A stretch of DNA of 16,732 nt from Thiotrichales bacterium (lineage in GTDB: Bacteria; Pseudomonadota; Gammaproteobacteria; J044): positions 1 to 16,732 of the forward strand of contig JANTGN010000036.1 of NCBI GenBank assembly GCA_024762895.1, read 5' to 3'. How positions within the stretch are numbered: the stretch's first letter is position 1; the number at the start of each line of letters is the position of its first letter. Of this stretch, positions 15,783 to 16,732 are shown piece by piece. The notes beneath the pieces are model-generated. The model searched no databases and was not told the origin of the DNA. It saw nothing but the letters and a program-made list of their open reading frames with translations. The translations under genes were made by a program, and so were the position numbers.

Positions 15783-16409
15783 ATGAGTGATGCACTAAAT
15801 TATCTGATTAAGGCACGGCCAGAGGCCATGACGGCCTACTTCACCTTCCTTAAAAAAGCCGATACCCACCTCGATACCCGCACCCGTGACCTGATTTCGA
15901 TCATTACCAAGGTTGCCGTCGAGACCGAGGGCGGTTTTCGCCAGTACCTCACCCGTGCCCTGCGTAATGGTGCCACACCAAATGAAATAATAGACGCCCT
16001 GCTCATGGCCTTCCCGGTACTTGGGCTGGCCAAGATTGTGTGGGCCACCGAGATACTCCTGGATATGGATATACCGGAGTTTCGGCCCGAGAACCTGGAC
16101 GCGAAACCCGGTTGGCATGACGTAGCGGCTGAATCCGACATTCCTCAGGAGGAGGCGGCCTATTTCGAGGTCGATGGCCGCCATATCTTCATCTACCGCA
16201 AGGGTGATGAGATCAATGTCTATGACAGTCGCTGCCCCCACCAGGTCACCGATATCCCGCATCTTTCTCTTGAAGGCAAGACCCTGACCTGCCCCAAACA
16301 TGAATGGGCCTTCGATATCGAATCGGGTGAATGCATTGCCAGGGGGAAACGCCCCCTCAATCGTTTTGAACACAAGATCGAGGACGGCAGGCTGCTGGCT
16401 TACTGGTAG
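15783..16409 (+). CDS. Fusion of a carboxymuconolactone decarboxylase-like domain and a Rieske ferredoxin domain
   Basis: A 208-residue cytoplasmic protein; the ATG at 15783 follows GGAGG at a good seven-base spacing. Residues about 8-98 resemble the CMD/AhpD fold (RTRDLISIITKVAVETEGGFRQYLTRALRNGATPNEIIDALLMAFPVLGLAKI, in parts), with the typical NGATPNEIIDAL segment, but the CxxC pair that AhpD-like enzymes use is absent: the corresponding stretch reads ETEGGFRQY (47-55). Residues about 110-208 are a Rieske [2Fe-2S] domain with C151-P-H153 and C170-P-K-H173 (C-X-H-X16-C-X2-H), as in the small ferredoxins that serve ring-hydroxylating or nitrite reductase-type systems. The whole may transfer electrons to, or sense, a partner; the partner is not visible. 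It lies 63 bases before pdxH on the same strand. The Rieske call is secure, the CMD call fairly so. Confidence 0.9.
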   Translation: MSDALNYLIKARPEAMTAYFTFLKKADTHLDTRTRDLISIITKVAVETEGGFRQYLTRALRNGATPNEIIDALLMAFPVLGLAKIVWATEILLDMDIPEFRPENLDAKPGWHDVAAESDIPQEEAAYFEVDGRHIFIYRKGDEINVYDSRCPHQVTDIPHLSLEGKTLTCPKHEWAFDIESGECIARGKRPLNRFEHKIEDGRLLAYW

Positions 16410-16472
16410 CACCGGGCTGCGGCCCTGATACGCTTTGTTACCCCAGGGTATAGATGAAGGCTATATATCAAG

Positions 16473-16732
16473 ATGCAAACACAGGCAGAAAAGCTACGCG
16501 TCGAATGGATGAGGAAGGGGCTCAACAGGGACGAGCTCAGCCCGAACCCCTTCCACCAGTTCGAATTATGGTTTACCCAGGCCATTGAGTCCGGTATCCC
16601 TGAGCCTAATGCCATGAGCCTGGCCACGGTCGATGAGCACCATCAACCCTGGCTGCGCACGGTGCTGCTCAAGACCTATGATCAACAGGGTTTCGTGTTC
16701 TATACCAACTATGGGAGCAACAAGGCCCGGCA
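16473..16732 (+). CDS. pdxH: Pyridoxamine/pyridoxine 5'-phosphate oxidase PdxH, 3' end cut by the window
   Basis: PdxH is the FMN-dependent enzyme that makes pyridoxal 5'-phosphate from the amine or alcohol form. The visible 86 residues match the N-terminus of E. coli PdxH: RVEWMRKGLNRDELSPNPFHQFELW (residues 9-33, in parts), PNAMSLATVDEHHQPWLRTVLLK (45-67, in parts), with the FMN-binding region beginning at RTVLLKTYD and FYTNYGSNKAR (76-86). The gene runs past the last base. The ATG at 16473 gives the family N-terminus; only a weak AAGG lies 12 bases upstream, so expression may depend on the preceding gene. Confidence 0.95.
   Translation, partial: MQTQAEKLRVEWMRKGLNRDELSPNPFHQFELWFTQAIESGIPEPNAMSLATVDEHHQPWLRTVLLKTYDQQGFVFYTNYGSNKAR

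Noticed and set aside
15795..16412. Reading frame of 205 codons on the minus strand opposite the Rieske fusion gene
   Set aside because: It is antisense to a gene with clear Rieske motifs and a strong ribosome binding site, and its own product shows no motif.

Overview
The window looks like chromosomal DNA from a gammaproteobacterium with moderate G+C (about half, judged by eye). The evidence is the close resemblance, recalled from known sequences, of several products to gammaproteobacterial proteins: the nucleosidase PpnN, pyridoxamine-phosphate oxidase PdxH, the YliI-type PQQ sugar dehydrogenase, and above all an elongation factor G of the second (FusA2) type known from Vibrio and relatives. 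No rRNA, tRNA, transposase, integrase, phage gene or CRISPR array was seen. Genus cannot be fixed from the window.

Layout. Positions 1-3425 (+) hold a DUF1800 gene cut by the window start, its usual partner DUF1501, and an exported metal-dependent amidohydrolase-like protein. Positions 3428-6856 (-) form a probable three-gene operon, read from 6856 downward: an exported protein joining a hydrolase-like N-domain to a TlpA-type thioredoxin domain, then ppnN, then a YugP-type membrane zinc peptidase. A divergent spacer (6857-7033) leads to an uncharacterised membrane protein (7034-8044, +). Positions 8306-11667 (-) form a second probable operon: unknown protein, PQQ sugar dehydrogenase, YjbQ family protein, class I/II aminotransferase. 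A 479-base spacer (11668-12146) holds a possible 31-codon small ORF with a strong ribosome binding site and a probable promoter with a GC-rich discriminator. It is followed by the stand-alone fusA2 (12147-14228, +) and a strong bidirectional terminator. On the minus strand, a membrane-anchored coiled-coil protein (14541-15557) is followed by a small exported protein whose last codons lie inside that terminator. Finally a carboxymuconolactone decarboxylase-like/Rieske fusion (15783-16409, +) precedes pdxH, which runs off the window end.

How the genes fit together. Most are housekeeping or stress-related. DUF1800 and DUF1501 are a recognised pair. PpnN and EF-G both belong to translation/stringent-response physiology, but nothing in the sequence links them directly. 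I see no defence system or other obviously new multi-gene machine. The most unusual points are the terminator lying before a stop codon (14236-14276), the small ORF and leader before fusA2, the two domain fusions (hydrolase-like/TlpA and CMD-like/Rieske), and the membrane coiled-coil protein with its small exported neighbour.
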